Shown one piece after another: positions 1 through 6,994 of a DNA stretch of 8,274 nucleotides. The notes below the pieces were generated by a model. The model did not search any database and was not told the DNA's origin. It worked only from the letters and a program-made list of their open reading frames with translations. Origin of the DNA: Bacteroidales bacterium (GTDB lineage Bacteria > Bacteroidota > Bacteroidia > Bacteroidales > ML635J-15); contig JAQVGK010000133.1 of assembly GCA_028696755.1 (NCBI GenBank), positions 1 through 8,274 on the forward strand, written 5' to 3'. The first letter of the stretch is position 1; each line of letters starts with the position of its first letter. The position numbers and the translations under genes are program-made.

Positions 1-23
1 TCTTAACTCTAAACCCTCAACCT

Positions 24-117
24 TTCCACTGAGTTGTGTTGCCCTTAACAGCTCGACAGGAAGCACTGACCACTTGCCGAAGTACTCACTGTACCCCTTG
101 TCGAAGGGTCGAAGCGC
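24..117. repeat. Intergenic block with inverted TCGACA motifs
   Basis: This non-coding block carries TCGACAGG at 53-60 and its near reverse complement CCTTGTCGA at 96-104, so the ends can fold back on each other with one mismatch or bulge. The right part, read on the minus strand, gives CTTCGACCCTTCGACAAGG, which resembles the short dispersed TTCGACAAG-type intergenic repeats frequent in Bacteroidota genomes; that resemblance is from memory, not a search. Heptamer-type sequence occurs on both sides (3-23 and 118-187), as if the block had been inserted into a longer heptamer array. No ORF of interest crosses it. Confidence 0.4.
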
Positions 118-187
118 CAAACTCTAAACTTTTGGGTCATAACTTTTAACACATAGTTCTTAGTTCTTAACTCTTAGTTCATAACTC
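118..187. repeat. Degenerate 7-bp tandem array
   Basis: Ten successive heptamers can be read in one phase. The clearest are ATAGTTC (153-159), TTAGTTC (160-166), TTAACTC (167-173), TTAGTTC (174-180) and ATAACTC (181-187); the units at 118-152 are weaker variants such as CAAACTC, TAAACTT and ATAACTT. Similar units (TTAACTC, TAAACCC, TCAACCT) occupy 3-23. The array is AT-rich and contains no gene. It lies downstream of wecB, at the end of the transcribed block. Function is unknown; it could simply be slippage-generated spacer. No terminator hairpin with a T-run was found in 1-272. Confidence 0.6.
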
Positions 188-272
188 ACCTAACCTACCT
201 ACACTTCGTTTCGATAGGCAAACTTATACTGATAATCGGGATTCTCTTTCATAACCTTGGCGCTGGTGCCTG

Positions 273-1415
273 TTATGCCTTATAATCTAGAATGGCCTTC
301 AAACAGCGCTCTGCGGTGTGCCCATCCCATAATTCAGGACGTTCGGGCTTGCGTGGTTTACTCAAAGTTTGGTTAAACTCTTCCCTAATTCGTTTGATAT
401 TGTTACCAACCAGCACGCTGGCTCCGCCATGCTCCCTCAGAGTTATAGGTCGCTCGGTGTTCCAGCGCATAGTTAGGCAGGGAGTACCTAGCACGGTGCA
501 TTCCTCCTGCAGGCCTCCGCTATCGGTAAGCATAATTTTTGCTTGCATATTTAGCTTTAGCATTGAGTGGTAATCCAGTGGATGAACAAGGTAAGTGTTT
601 TTAGATTCCGTCACTTTATCCCAAAGATTAAAAGCTTTTAGCTGTTTCTGTGTGCGCGGATGAACTGCCCATATTATGGTTAGCTTTTCCGCTATCTCAT
701 CTACCAAGAAATTAACCAATGGTTCTAGAACCTCCTTATGATCGACATTCGATGGACGGTGAAGGGTCATTAGGGCGAAATGATTGGGTGATTGGGTGAT
801 TGGGTGATTGATTTGGTTGTGGTTTATAATGCTTTGGATTGATAGCTGTTCTGCTTTGACTCTGTTAGCCTCAAGGGTATCAATCATTATATTTCCCACA
901 AAGCGAATTCGGTTTTCCGAAGCCCCTTCGGCTTCCAGATTCTCAATTGACAACCTATCGGGTGTTAACAGCAAATCAGATAACCTATCGGTTACCAATC
1001 GGTTAACCTCCTCGGGCATGGTGATATCGCCGCTACGCAAACCAGCCTCAACATGACAAACCTTAATATGCAATTTTTTTGCGCTAACCGATGCGGCCAG
1101 GGTGGCATTCACATCGCCAAAAACCACTACCCAATCGGGTTTCTCAGCAATAAACACCTTTTCCAATTCAATCATCGAAAGGCCAACCTGCTCTGCATGC
1201 GAGCCCGACCCAATGCCCAGGTTAATATCGGCATCGGGAATATTTAATGCCTTGAAGAAGGATTTCGACATCCTATCATCATAATGTTGACCGGTATGTA
1301 CCAATAAATGCTCGATAGAATTTTGATGCTCGTGATTATATGCATTTATTGAATGGATAAATGGAGACACCTTCATAAAATTTGGACGGGCGCCCACTAC
1401 AGAGATTATTTTCAT
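273..1415 (-). CDS. wecB: UDP-N-acetylglucosamine 2-epimerase (non-hydrolysing)
   Basis: A complete 380-residue protein of the usual family length that interconverts UDP-GlcNAc and UDP-ManNAc in the cytoplasm, feeding surface-polysaccharide synthesis. Family motifs run in order: VVGARPNFMK with Arg10 near the start, HTGQHYD (40-46), FGDVNATL with Asp101, HVEAGLRS (121-128) with Glu123, MPEEVNR (133-139), the domain-two strand LMTLHRPSNVD (215-225) with His219-Arg220, LTDSGGLQEE (296-305) and RWNTERP (317-323). The catalytic acids, Arg and His of the family all appear present. It is the last gene of the block, six bases after the DUF354 gene, so it is probably co-transcribed with it. The ATG at 1413-1415 puts the conserved start at residue 1. 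Odd feature: residues 202-212, the linker between the two Rossmann domains, are encoded by an 8-bp tandem repeat. The gene is relatively GC-rich in a sampled stretch (28 of 60 bases at 961-1020). Confidence 0.93.
   Translation of the reverse strand: MKIISVVGARPNFMKVSPFIHSINAYNHEHQNSIEHLLVHTGQHYDDRMSKSFFKALNIPDADINLGIGSGSHAEQVGLSMIELEKVFIAEKPDWVVVFGDVNATLAASVSAKKLHIKVCHVEAGLRSGDITMPEEVNRLVTDRLSDLLLTPDRLSIENLEAEGASENRIRFVGNIMIDTLEANRVKAEQLSIQSIINHNQINHPITQSPNHFALMTLHRPSNVDHKEVLEPLVNFLVDEIAEKLTIIWAVHPRTQKQLKAFNLWDKVTESKNTYLVHPLDYHSMLKLNMQAKIMLTDSGGLQEECTVLGTPCLTMRWNTERPITLREHGGASVLVGNNIKRIREEFNQTLSKPRKPERPELWDGHTAERCLKAILDYKA
781..810. repeat. 8-bp tandem repeat inside wecB (3.75 copies of TGATTGGG)
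   Basis: Units of TGATTGGG lie at 781-788, 789-796 and 797-804, followed by the partial TGATTG at 805-810. On the coding (minus) strand this gives I-N-H-P-I-T-Q-S-P-N-H, residues 202-212 of WecB. Eight is not a multiple of three, so loss or gain of one unit shifts the frame. Both shifted frames stop soon after the repeat, at plus-strand 770-772 in one and 736-738 in the other, which would remove the whole C-terminal domain. The repeat itself has no stop in any frame. Confidence 0.9.
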
Positions 1416-1421
1416 TACAAA

Positions 1422-2432
1422 TTATCTATTTATAAATTCCATTGTTTTTGATATAACTTCTTCTTTAACCGATAATGCTTTGTTTAAATCAGCTGCTGAA
1501 CTATTAGATGATAAAAAGTGCTTCACTAACTCATTGGGATTTCGAGAAAAAAACATCTTACTTTGTTTAACTAATCCCTTGTCAACAGCAAGTAATTGTT
1601 TGCCAAGAAAAAAAGAAAATGAAGGCACACCCAAGCATGCAGCTTCCCTTGCAAATGTTCCTGCACCAGTGAAAACACCACGAGAAAAATAGCAAGCATC
1701 TAAGCCGTTGATTGGATTGTTGGGAATGTAAATGTTTTTAATTCCTTTCGCATACAAACGATCTGTCTCGTATCTTGGAAGATATAGAATGTTCTCTCCT
1801 TTCTCGTTTAGCAATTTCAATAGACTAGGTGTAATTGACATATTGCTCTCACCTGAGGCGTAATTAGACTGGATATTTTCAGGTCTAACGACTACATATT
1901 TATCAAAAGGCAGCGAACCAAGAAAACTATTGTCGGGAACAAAGTTGGCTATATATACGTGTTCCTTTAAACCATCATACTGATAAAGTTTACTGCTCCA
2001 CAAACCTTGTCGAGTTAATACTTTTTTGGGTATACTTCTAGGAAAAAGTGCTTTCGAAACAAAATATGCATATGTCCATTGTTTTGCTAGGTCGTTGTCG
2101 CCAAATGCTATAGATTTTTTTCCTTTTAGAAATGACGACCAAATAGCACCTTCACTACCACATGACAAAGAAATATCGTAACCTTGTACCGATTTGTGTA
2201 TCTCAAAAAACCTAGAGATTAGGCCCATTGCTTTTTTAGATAACTTCTTTCCCTTATGCTGACCAATTGTATTGAATGGCAAATCCGTTTTTTTTGATAA
2301 TAGATTTGTTGTTTCTGAAAAATCCCTAGCAGTTATAGAGAATTCGCTAAATCCCTTCTGTTGAAGACCCTGTAAAACCGCTAATAAGAAATGCACCTGT
2401 GGAGTGTTAGTTATATCTAACCAAATCTTCAT
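1422..2432 (-). CDS. DUF354 family protein, putative glycosyltransferase
   Basis: A 336-residue protein whose start, MKIWLDITNTPQVHF, followed by ITARDFSETTNLL (33-45), is the signature of the DUF354 family, predicted GT-B-like glycosyltransferases found in polysaccharide clusters and often close to UDP-GlcNAc 2-epimerase genes. The C-terminal half carries FTGAGTFAREAACLGVPS (254-271), a Gly-rich nucleotide-sugar-binding-like turn followed by an acidic helix as in MurG/WecB-type folds. No signal peptide or membrane helix is evident, so it is probably cytosolic or peripheral. It starts one base after the stop of the ATP-grasp gene and ends six bases before wecB, which strongly suggests co-transcription. 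Donor and acceptor cannot be read from sequence; UDP-ManNAc from the neighbouring epimerase is a reasonable guess only. A sampled stretch (2281-2340, 17 of 60 G+C) is more AT-rich than its two neighbours. Confidence 0.8.
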   Translation of the reverse strand: MKIWLDITNTPQVHFLLAVLQGLQQKGFSEFSITARDFSETTNLLSKKTDLPFNTIGQHKGKKLSKKAMGLISRFFEIHKSVQGYDISLSCGSEGAIWSSFLKGKKSIAFGDNDLAKQWTYAYFVSKALFPRSIPKKVLTRQGLWSSKLYQYDGLKEHVYIANFVPDNSFLGSLPFDKYVVVRPENIQSNYASGESNMSITPSLLKLLNEKGENILYLPRYETDRLYAKGIKNIYIPNNPINGLDACYFSRGVFTGAGTFAREAACLGVPSFSFFLGKQLLAVDKGLVKQSKMFFSRNPNELVKHFLSSNSSAADLNKALSVKEEVISKTMEFINR

Positions 2433-2433
2433 A

Positions 2434-3609
2434 CTATCTGTTTTTTAAAAAGTTAAAACTTTTATAAAAATATGCAAAACCAGGTCTTAAATCACCCTTT
2501 GCAAAAAGTGCATTTGCCTTACCGTGCTTTAAAATAGTCTGAAAATAATCAATAGGCTTTACAAGACCCTTCAGCATCCCTAACAGCGAAAAAACCGTAT
2601 CGGTAACAGGATTAATCCATATTTTACCGACAGAATAGGTTTCGGGATAATCAATTTTGTAATTATTTACATAATCATAAATAATCTTAGTATAGTTAAC
2701 CCCACAGGCCTTAGCTAATCCCACCCATAACCAGGTTCGGGCATTAATTTCAATAAGTTTGTACTTCCCATCCCGAGGATCCAAAAGGTACTCCACCTCG
2801 CATACACCTGTATAGTTTAACTCTTTGAGCAGCGAAATGGATTGCCTTAGGCACTCCTCGCAGTATATGCTTTTGGCAAAAGTTGCAGTACCAAACTGTA
2901 TGGGATGTTCACGTAGTTTAACTCCAGTCCAGTGTGTTTTAACCTCACCGTTTACACAGAAGGCTGTAAACGATATGGTTTTATTTGTACCATCAAAGGG
3001 AATAAGTTCCTGGGTAAACGTTTTATTTATATCGTACTTTTTATCAACAACTTTTAATTGTGCTCGAAGTTCATCCTCGTTATCTGCCAGAAAAACTTTT
3101 TTACCAAGGGTCTTGTAGAATGTTAAGCCAAAACGGCCTTTGGTTAACATGGGAAAAGTAAGGTTATCGATGATATCGTTTACACTTGTAAAGTACTGCG
3201 TTTTGGGTATGGGGACGCCACACCCTTGAGAAATGGTAAGCAGCTTTGATTTATCGTAAATATTCTCAATTATATCAAGGCTTGGGGTAATAACCTTATA
3301 GTATTTCTCAAGCTGCGCCTTATGCTTTGATATGGTGTAAACCGCATGATCGTTGGATGGGATAAGCACCCAATCCTTAATATTCTCTTTTTGCGCCAGA
3401 TCAACTAGAAACGTTGCAAAATCATCAGTTCCAAAATCGGGACAACGAAAGAATTTTGTGCAGTATTTTGAGTAACGCGCAATGCAATCGGTTTTATCGA
3501 CCACGTAAACAGGAATACCCGACTCGCCTAGAGAACGGGTGTTGCTTAAGCCCTGAACGTGACCTTCTATGACTATTGCACCATTTTTTTGCTCCTTATT
3601 TGATAACAT
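2434..3609 (-). CDS. ATP-grasp ligase, carbamoyl-phosphate-synthase-like (COG3919 type)
   Basis: A 391-residue protein with a pre-ATP-grasp domain (GHVQGLSNTRSLG at 16-28, PSNDH at 84-88) followed by an ATP-grasp fold: LTKGRFG (155-161) for nucleotide binding, QEL near 200, and the metal-binding pair CEVEYLL (270-276) and LIEINAR (285-291) with the canonical E-x-N. Enzymes of this group form an acyl-phosphate from a carboxylate and join it to an amine; the substrate here is unknown. The frame extends to a TTG at 3619-3621 (four more codons), but I chose the ATG at 3607-3609 because it is a standard codon and the conserved domain begins about ten residues later. It is the first gene of the second block; the 242 bases between it and the GIY-YIG gene are filled by a repeat element. 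No convincing promoter was found directly upstream. A sampled stretch (2761-2820) has 28 of 60 G+C. Confidence 0.82.
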   Translation of the reverse strand: MLSNKEQKNGAIVIEGHVQGLSNTRSLGESGIPVYVVDKTDCIARYSKYCTKFFRCPDFGTDDFATFLVDLAQKENIKDWVLIPSNDHAVYTISKHKAQLEKYYKVITPSLDIIENIYDKSKLLTISQGCGVPIPKTQYFTSVNDIIDNLTFPMLTKGRFGLTFYKTLGKKVFLADNEDELRAQLKVVDKKYDINKTFTQELIPFDGTNKTISFTAFCVNGEVKTHWTGVKLREHPIQFGTATFAKSIYCEECLRQSISLLKELNYTGVCEVEYLLDPRDGKYKLIEINARTWLWVGLAKACGVNYTKIIYDYVNNYKIDYPETYSVGKIWINPVTDTVFSLLGMLKGLVKPIDYFQTILKHGKANALFAKGDLRPGFAYFYKSFNFLKNR

Positions 3610-3675
3610 TGTATGAGGCAATACTAACTAACTTTTTATAAAGCGTATTGTTTAAAGTGATTTTTTAAAAATCAT

Positions 3676-3846
3676 AAAAGATTCCTCAGTCGCATGCTCC
3701 TTCGGAATGACCGGTTAGTGGTTTTGGTGGGGAGAGAGGGCGGCGCGCTTTGCGCGCCGCCCTCTCTCCCCACCAATTTCAAGTATTAATTGTGTCATTT
3801 CGACCGACGCATTAAGCAAAGCGCAATGCAAAGGGAGAAATCTTTT
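3676..3846. repeat. Composite palindromic element (MITE/REPIN-like)
   Basis: Two related units face away from each other around a long hairpin. The left unit (3676-3711), read on the minus strand, starts GTCATTCCGA and ends GAGGAATCTTTT. The right unit (3794-3846), read on the plus strand, starts GTCATTTCGA and ends GGAGAAATCTTTT. The outer ends therefore form imperfect terminal inverted repeats (AAAAGATT[C/T]CTC). The right unit holds its own small stem, GCATT...AATGC. Units of the GTCATTTCGA...GAGAAATCT kind are, from general experience, dispersed intergenic repeats in Bacteroidota. No ORF inside is credible. The element ends five bases from the stop of the GIY-YIG gene. A small AT-rich palindrome (3659-3673) sits just outside the left end. 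No target duplication could be identified with confidence. Confidence 0.65.
3724..3776. repeat. Perfect 25-bp GC-rich inverted repeat, 3-nt loop
   Basis: Bases 3724-3748 pair without a mismatch with 3752-3776, leaving TTT as the loop. The inner part is almost pure G+C (GGGCGGCGCGC), the outer part is TTGGTGGGGAGAGA. It is in the middle of the composite element and between the GIY-YIG gene and the downstream ATP-grasp gene. As RNA it would be an extremely stable hairpin and as DNA it could extrude a cruciform. There is no T-run after it on either strand, so it is not a classical intrinsic terminator, although it could still block or protect RNA from the minus-strand transcript. Confidence 0.95.
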
Positions 3847-3851
3847 GGTTG

Positions 3852-4163
3852 CTAGACATATAGGCTTTCTATTGAATTTATGCCTGCATTTAAAAACATC
3901 CATTGAGGATTCTGCTTTGCAATTAGGGCTTCTTTCTTCTCTCTTCTCCACTTTTTTAACTCCTTTTCCCTTGATATGGCAAGGTTAACATCATTAAAGT
4001 GCTCATAATATATTAGGTACTTGCAACTATACTTTTGGGTAAACCCCTTAATTAAACCGCTCGAATGCTCGTCAATCCTTCGTCTTAAGCTATTGGTAAC
4101 ACCAATGTAGAGTACCGTTTTATTCTTGTTTGTGAGTATATAAACAAAATAGTTGGATTTCAT
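3852..4163 (-). CDS. GIY-YIG nuclease domain protein (UPF0213/YhbQ-like)
   Basis: A 103-residue single-domain protein. It opens with FVYILTNKNKTVLYIGVTNSLRRRIDEH-type sequence: the GIY-equivalent V-Y at 7-8, YIG at 19-21, the Arg run at 27-29 and His33, then SREKELKKWRREKK (64-77) and the typical ending NPQWMFLN (85-92). This is the small stand-alone GIY-YIG family that is common and often multicopy in Bacteroidota; its biological role is not settled. Length is normal for the family, with a short variable tail (INSIESLYV). It separates two glycan gene blocks and has no pathway link to them. The 164 bases between it and the glycosyltransferase stop at 4328 hold no recognisable gene or promoter match. 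Its 3' end abuts the composite palindromic element, which may be its associated repeat. Confidence 0.88.
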   Translation of the reverse strand: MKSNYFVYILTNKNKTVLYIGVTNSLRRRIDEHSSGLIKGFTQKYSCKYLIYYEHFNDVNLAISREKELKKWRREKKEALIAKQNPQWMFLNAGINSIESLYV

Positions 4164-4327
4164 AGTTACTTGCTTTAACGAAAAGAAACTTTATGGTTTG
4201 GGATTAGAAATTCAACCTTGCAATGCAGGTAGGTTATGCTTATCGGATATTAAAAGCATCATCCAAGCTTTTGACCATCCAACATACAAAATTTTATTCG
4301 TCAAAACGTTTACGTCTCTCTTTTCGC

Positions 4328-5275
4328 TCAAGTCTCGAACCCTTCCTTTCTTAAAACTTCTTTATATATACCAATAATTCTTTTAGCAACGGTCTCTGAA
4401 TCCAAACCAAGTTCAATAATACGCTGTCTACCATTTGTTCTACCCCTTTCTTTGGAAAATTTCAGGGCAAGTTTAATCTTTTCAGCAACATCCTTGGGGT
4501 CAAAACTTGTAACAAAATACCCGAGTTCATTACCAAAGAGCCAACGTACATTACCTACATTGGTAGATACTACTGGTTTATTGCATGCCATTGCTTCCTT
4601 TACCACGTTTGGTGATCCTTCCCATTTAGAAGTTAGCAAAATTACCCGAGAAGCAAGAATTTCTTGAATTATCTTTTCGTGCGGAACGTTATAAACAACT
4701 TTTATCTCAATACCTAATATTTTAGAGGCAGCAGATGCTAGTTGCCAGTTTTTTGATTCTCGCGATGGGTCAGCTGCAAAAAGAATAGAATTTGTATTTC
4801 CAATTTTTGATTCATTAGAACCCTTCTCAATACTATTAATTTTTTCTATATCGACCCCATTTGGTATAACCACTGCATCAGATAGGATTAGATTTAGCTT
4901 CATTTCTTCGCCTTTAACTATGATTTTGAACCATAAAAAACGATAAAATAATTTCACCAATATCCTATAAACTCCCTTAAGCTGAGCATCACTGCCCATT
5001 AATGAAACTACGATAGGCTTACGTTTTGATAAAAGGATTGCAAATGATGCTACAATTGCTGAAAGGGAGTAATGGGCGTGGATTATGTCAAAATCATTGT
5101 CTTTAATGTGTTTGGCTAAGGGTGAAACGTTTTTTAGATAGCCAATAAAACCACTGCCCCTAATAAGGAAGTAACTTACTTTAATGTTTTGCTGAGCCAA
5201 AGTATCTGCCTGGCTCTTTACAACTACTCCGGGCCCCTTAGTTTTATTGCCACTGCACACAAAAAGTACATTCAT
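4328..5275 (-). CDS. Glycosyltransferase family 4 (GT-B)
   Basis: A 315-residue GT4-like transferase that would move a sugar from a nucleotide donor to a growing glycan at the inner membrane surface. Seen in order: an N-terminal Rossmann start MNVLFVCSGN with the acceptor-side glycine loop KGPGVVVKSQADTL (13-26), IIHAHYSLSA (64-73), VVSLMGSDA (89-97), the inter-domain IPNGVD (137-142), and the donor-site E-x7-E motif in SKWEGSPNVVKEAMACNKPVVST (Glu219 and Glu227). It is at the short end for GT4 enzymes but shows both domains, so it seems intact. The start codon overlaps the stop of the asparagine-synthase-like gene by one base (TAATG), implying translational coupling. It is the last gene of the upstream block; a non-pathway island follows. 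Sugar specificity cannot be deduced. Confidence 0.9.
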   Translation of the reverse strand: MNVLFVCSGNKTKGPGVVVKSQADTLAQQNIKVSYFLIRGSGFIGYLKNVSPLAKHIKDNDFDIIHAHYSLSAIVASFAILLSKRKPIVVSLMGSDAQLKGVYRILVKLFYRFLWFKIIVKGEEMKLNLILSDAVVIPNGVDIEKINSIEKGSNESKIGNTNSILFAADPSRESKNWQLASAASKILGIEIKVVYNVPHEKIIQEILASRVILLTSKWEGSPNVVKEAMACNKPVVSTNVGNVRWLFGNELGYFVTSFDPKDVAEKIKLALKFSKERGRTNGRQRIIELGLDSETVAKRIIGIYKEVLRKEGFET

Positions 5276-6987
5276 TAATTAGATATGGAGTTATTGTAAA
5301 GGTTGATTCCTGCTAGGATAATAAGTTTTTTTTGCATTAATTCATCGTTTAATAATCCACTTGAATATTTGTCAAGGATAACATTAATTGATTCAAGATT
5401 AAACAAATCTGAGTTTAATGAATTGGAATTTTGCAAATTATCCAGAATCATCTGTTTCATCCAAAGTGGGTAATCCAAAGGTTTTGAATATTTTACCTTT
5501 GATCTTCTCAAAATATGATTTTTAAGGTGATAATATGCAAGAAAGGGATAATCATAAAAATTTGTTAAGTGTTTAATTTTATATCCCCTGTCGACCCTTG
5601 TGTTTAGCATTTTTGGATATGCAGACTTTATTATTTGTGCATATACTTTATAAAAATCAAAATGGTCTTTAGACGAAGTATTAAAAACAGGATAATTTAA
5701 GATACTTGTTTTTTGATTTAAGATCGTAGTGATAAAATCCAGATTCATGTATGGGTTTATTAGATTATGTGGTTTATGAAGTTGTACTGCATTCTTAAAA
5801 AACCCCACATATTTTTCATAGAAAAGAAATTCCAGCGCTCTTTTATGGGTACTTGATGCTTGCGTGAAATGATAATAAAATTTCTCGATATATTCTGGTA
5901 AAATTTGATTTATATATTCTTTGTTAAAGAGGTTTAGTCTGTCTAGAAACTTGGAAGTAAAGTTGTAAAACTCATCTAGTGAGTTGCATAAAGCCAATTT
6001 AGCTGCTACTTGAGTTAGTGTTGTTTGGGAAGAAACAGATGGACCGCGTATGATCTCAGAACCCATAAAACCTGTAATAATATTTGATTCAGGAATATTT
6101 TTACTCATGTATAAATACTGAGGCATATCCAAAATCATTGGATTTTCTGGATTAATTTCTATAATATTCTGAGAATATAGAAAAATTTCTTTTATGAAGT
6201 CATCTGACAAATAAATATCCTTGTGTTTTATCCCAAAAGAACTTGAAATTTCTTGTGAAACATTATTTTGCAAATTACCCTTACCGCCCCAAGTTATAGT
6301 TTCAAAAGGGATTCGTGATTGAAGTAATACGCTTAGTAAGGTTCTTGAATCAAATCCACCAGTTAATGTTAAATAGGTGGTTTTGTTATTATCTAATTTA
6401 GACGTAATCTCATTTTGTAGTATCTCCCTTGTGTTTTTTAATGTGTGTACATGAGGTTCAAACCTGTCTTTGAAAAAATCTAAAATTGGTTTGGTGGGTA
6501 CTTCAACGCATTCATTTTTATTAATGAGAAGTTTATTCCCCCCCTTTAATTTCTTAATAATATTACTTGGAGTTGAGCCTCCTACTAGATAATGGAACAG
6601 AACTAAATCTAATATGGCATATGGAGCAATGCTTTGTTTATTATCATTTAACAAACTATAGGAATTTGAAACAAGAATTTTTTTGTTATCTTTTTTGTAA
6701 AAAACACGATTGTATCCAAAGATGTCATTGTAAATAGTTATTGTATTACATAGTTTTTTAACAATTATGACAAATCCATCATTTACTTTTTGATCATCTA
6801 AAAAGCTGAGACTAACTATTGCAGGTTTTTTTATATGTGATGTAAGGTCTTTATAATTAATATTTTTGCTTAGATAAACGGTTTGGTACAAATCATCTAT
6901 AACTTTATTAAAGTTAGTTTCCTCTCCTGCAATAATTTTGAAAAATGTATTTTGATCAAAATCTATTTCGATTAAAAAACTCTTCAT
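5275..6987 (-). CDS. Asparagine-synthase-like protein lacking the glutaminase Cys
   Basis: A 570-residue protein with the asparagine synthetase B architecture. The N-terminal ~115 residues resemble a class II glutamine amidotransferase domain (TIYNDIFGYNRVFY, 84-97, matches the D-x-F/x-G segment), but the protein starts MKSFLIE, so the catalytic Cys that must follow Met is missing. The C-terminal synthetase domain has the ATP pyrophosphatase loop LTGGFDSR (208-215), TWGG (232-235), GFMGSEIIRG (306-315) at the place of the usual G-x-G-x-D-E motif with Ser instead of Asp, and NPYMNLDF (411-418). So ATP-dependent adenylation of a carboxylate is plausible, while ammonia from glutamine is not; an amine from another source is more likely, as in other asparagine-synthase homologues that act as amide ligases. 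It sits between an ATP-grasp ligase and a glycosyltransferase. The gene is very AT-rich (17 of 60 G+C at 5281-5340). A seven-base gap precedes it. Confidence 0.85.
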   Translation of the reverse strand: MKSFLIEIDFDQNTFFKIIAGEETNFNKVIDDLYQTVYLSKNINYKDLTSHIKKPAIVSLSFLDDQKVNDGFVIIVKKLCNTITIYNDIFGYNRVFYKKDNKKILVSNSYSLLNDNKQSIAPYAILDLVLFHYLVGGSTPSNIIKKLKGGNKLLINKNECVEVPTKPILDFFKDRFEPHVHTLKNTREILQNEITSKLDNNKTTYLTLTGGFDSRTLLSVLLQSRIPFETITWGGKGNLQNNVSQEISSSFGIKHKDIYLSDDFIKEIFLYSQNIIEINPENPMILDMPQYLYMSKNIPESNIITGFMGSEIIRGPSVSSQTTLTQVAAKLALCNSLDEFYNFTSKFLDRLNLFNKEYINQILPEYIEKFYYHFTQASSTHKRALEFLFYEKYVGFFKNAVQLHKPHNLINPYMNLDFITTILNQKTSILNYPVFNTSSKDHFDFYKVYAQIIKSAYPKMLNTRVDRGYKIKHLTNFYDYPFLAYYHLKNHILRRSKVKYSKPLDYPLWMKQMILDNLQNSNSLNSDLFNLESINVILDKYSSGLLNDELMQKKLIILAGINLYNNSISN

Positions 6988-6994
6988 TTTCCTG

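Noticed and set aside
118..187. CRISPR array
   Set aside because: Units are seven bases, degenerate, without spacers, and no cas gene is near.
292..1284. Several plus-strand ORFs opposite wecB
   Set aside because: They are shadows of a well-supported gene with all family motifs on the minus strand.
3619..3626. TAGTATTG on the minus strand as a -7 box for the second ATP-grasp gene
   Set aside because: One mismatch to TAnnTTTG, no TTTG at the right distance, and too close to the start codon.
3724..3776. Intrinsic terminator after the GIY-YIG gene
   Set aside because: The stem is far longer than usual and no T-run follows it on either strand, so it is better described as the core of a repeat element.
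3715..3951. 78-codon minus-strand ORF through the GC hairpin
   Set aside because: It is a product of the hairpin and the overlapping GIY-YIG gene in another frame; the repeat explains the lack of stops.
4200..4320. Minus-strand peptide ending SKAWMMLLISDKHNLPALQG in the same gap, as a possible gene remnant
   Set aside because: Short, without a good start codon and not recognisable; chance is as good an explanation.
4153..4377. 74-codon plus-strand ORF across the gap between the GIY-YIG and GT4 genes
   Set aside because: It overlaps the start of the GIY-YIG gene and the end of GT4 on the other strand, has no recognisable motif, and no promoter-like boxes precede it.
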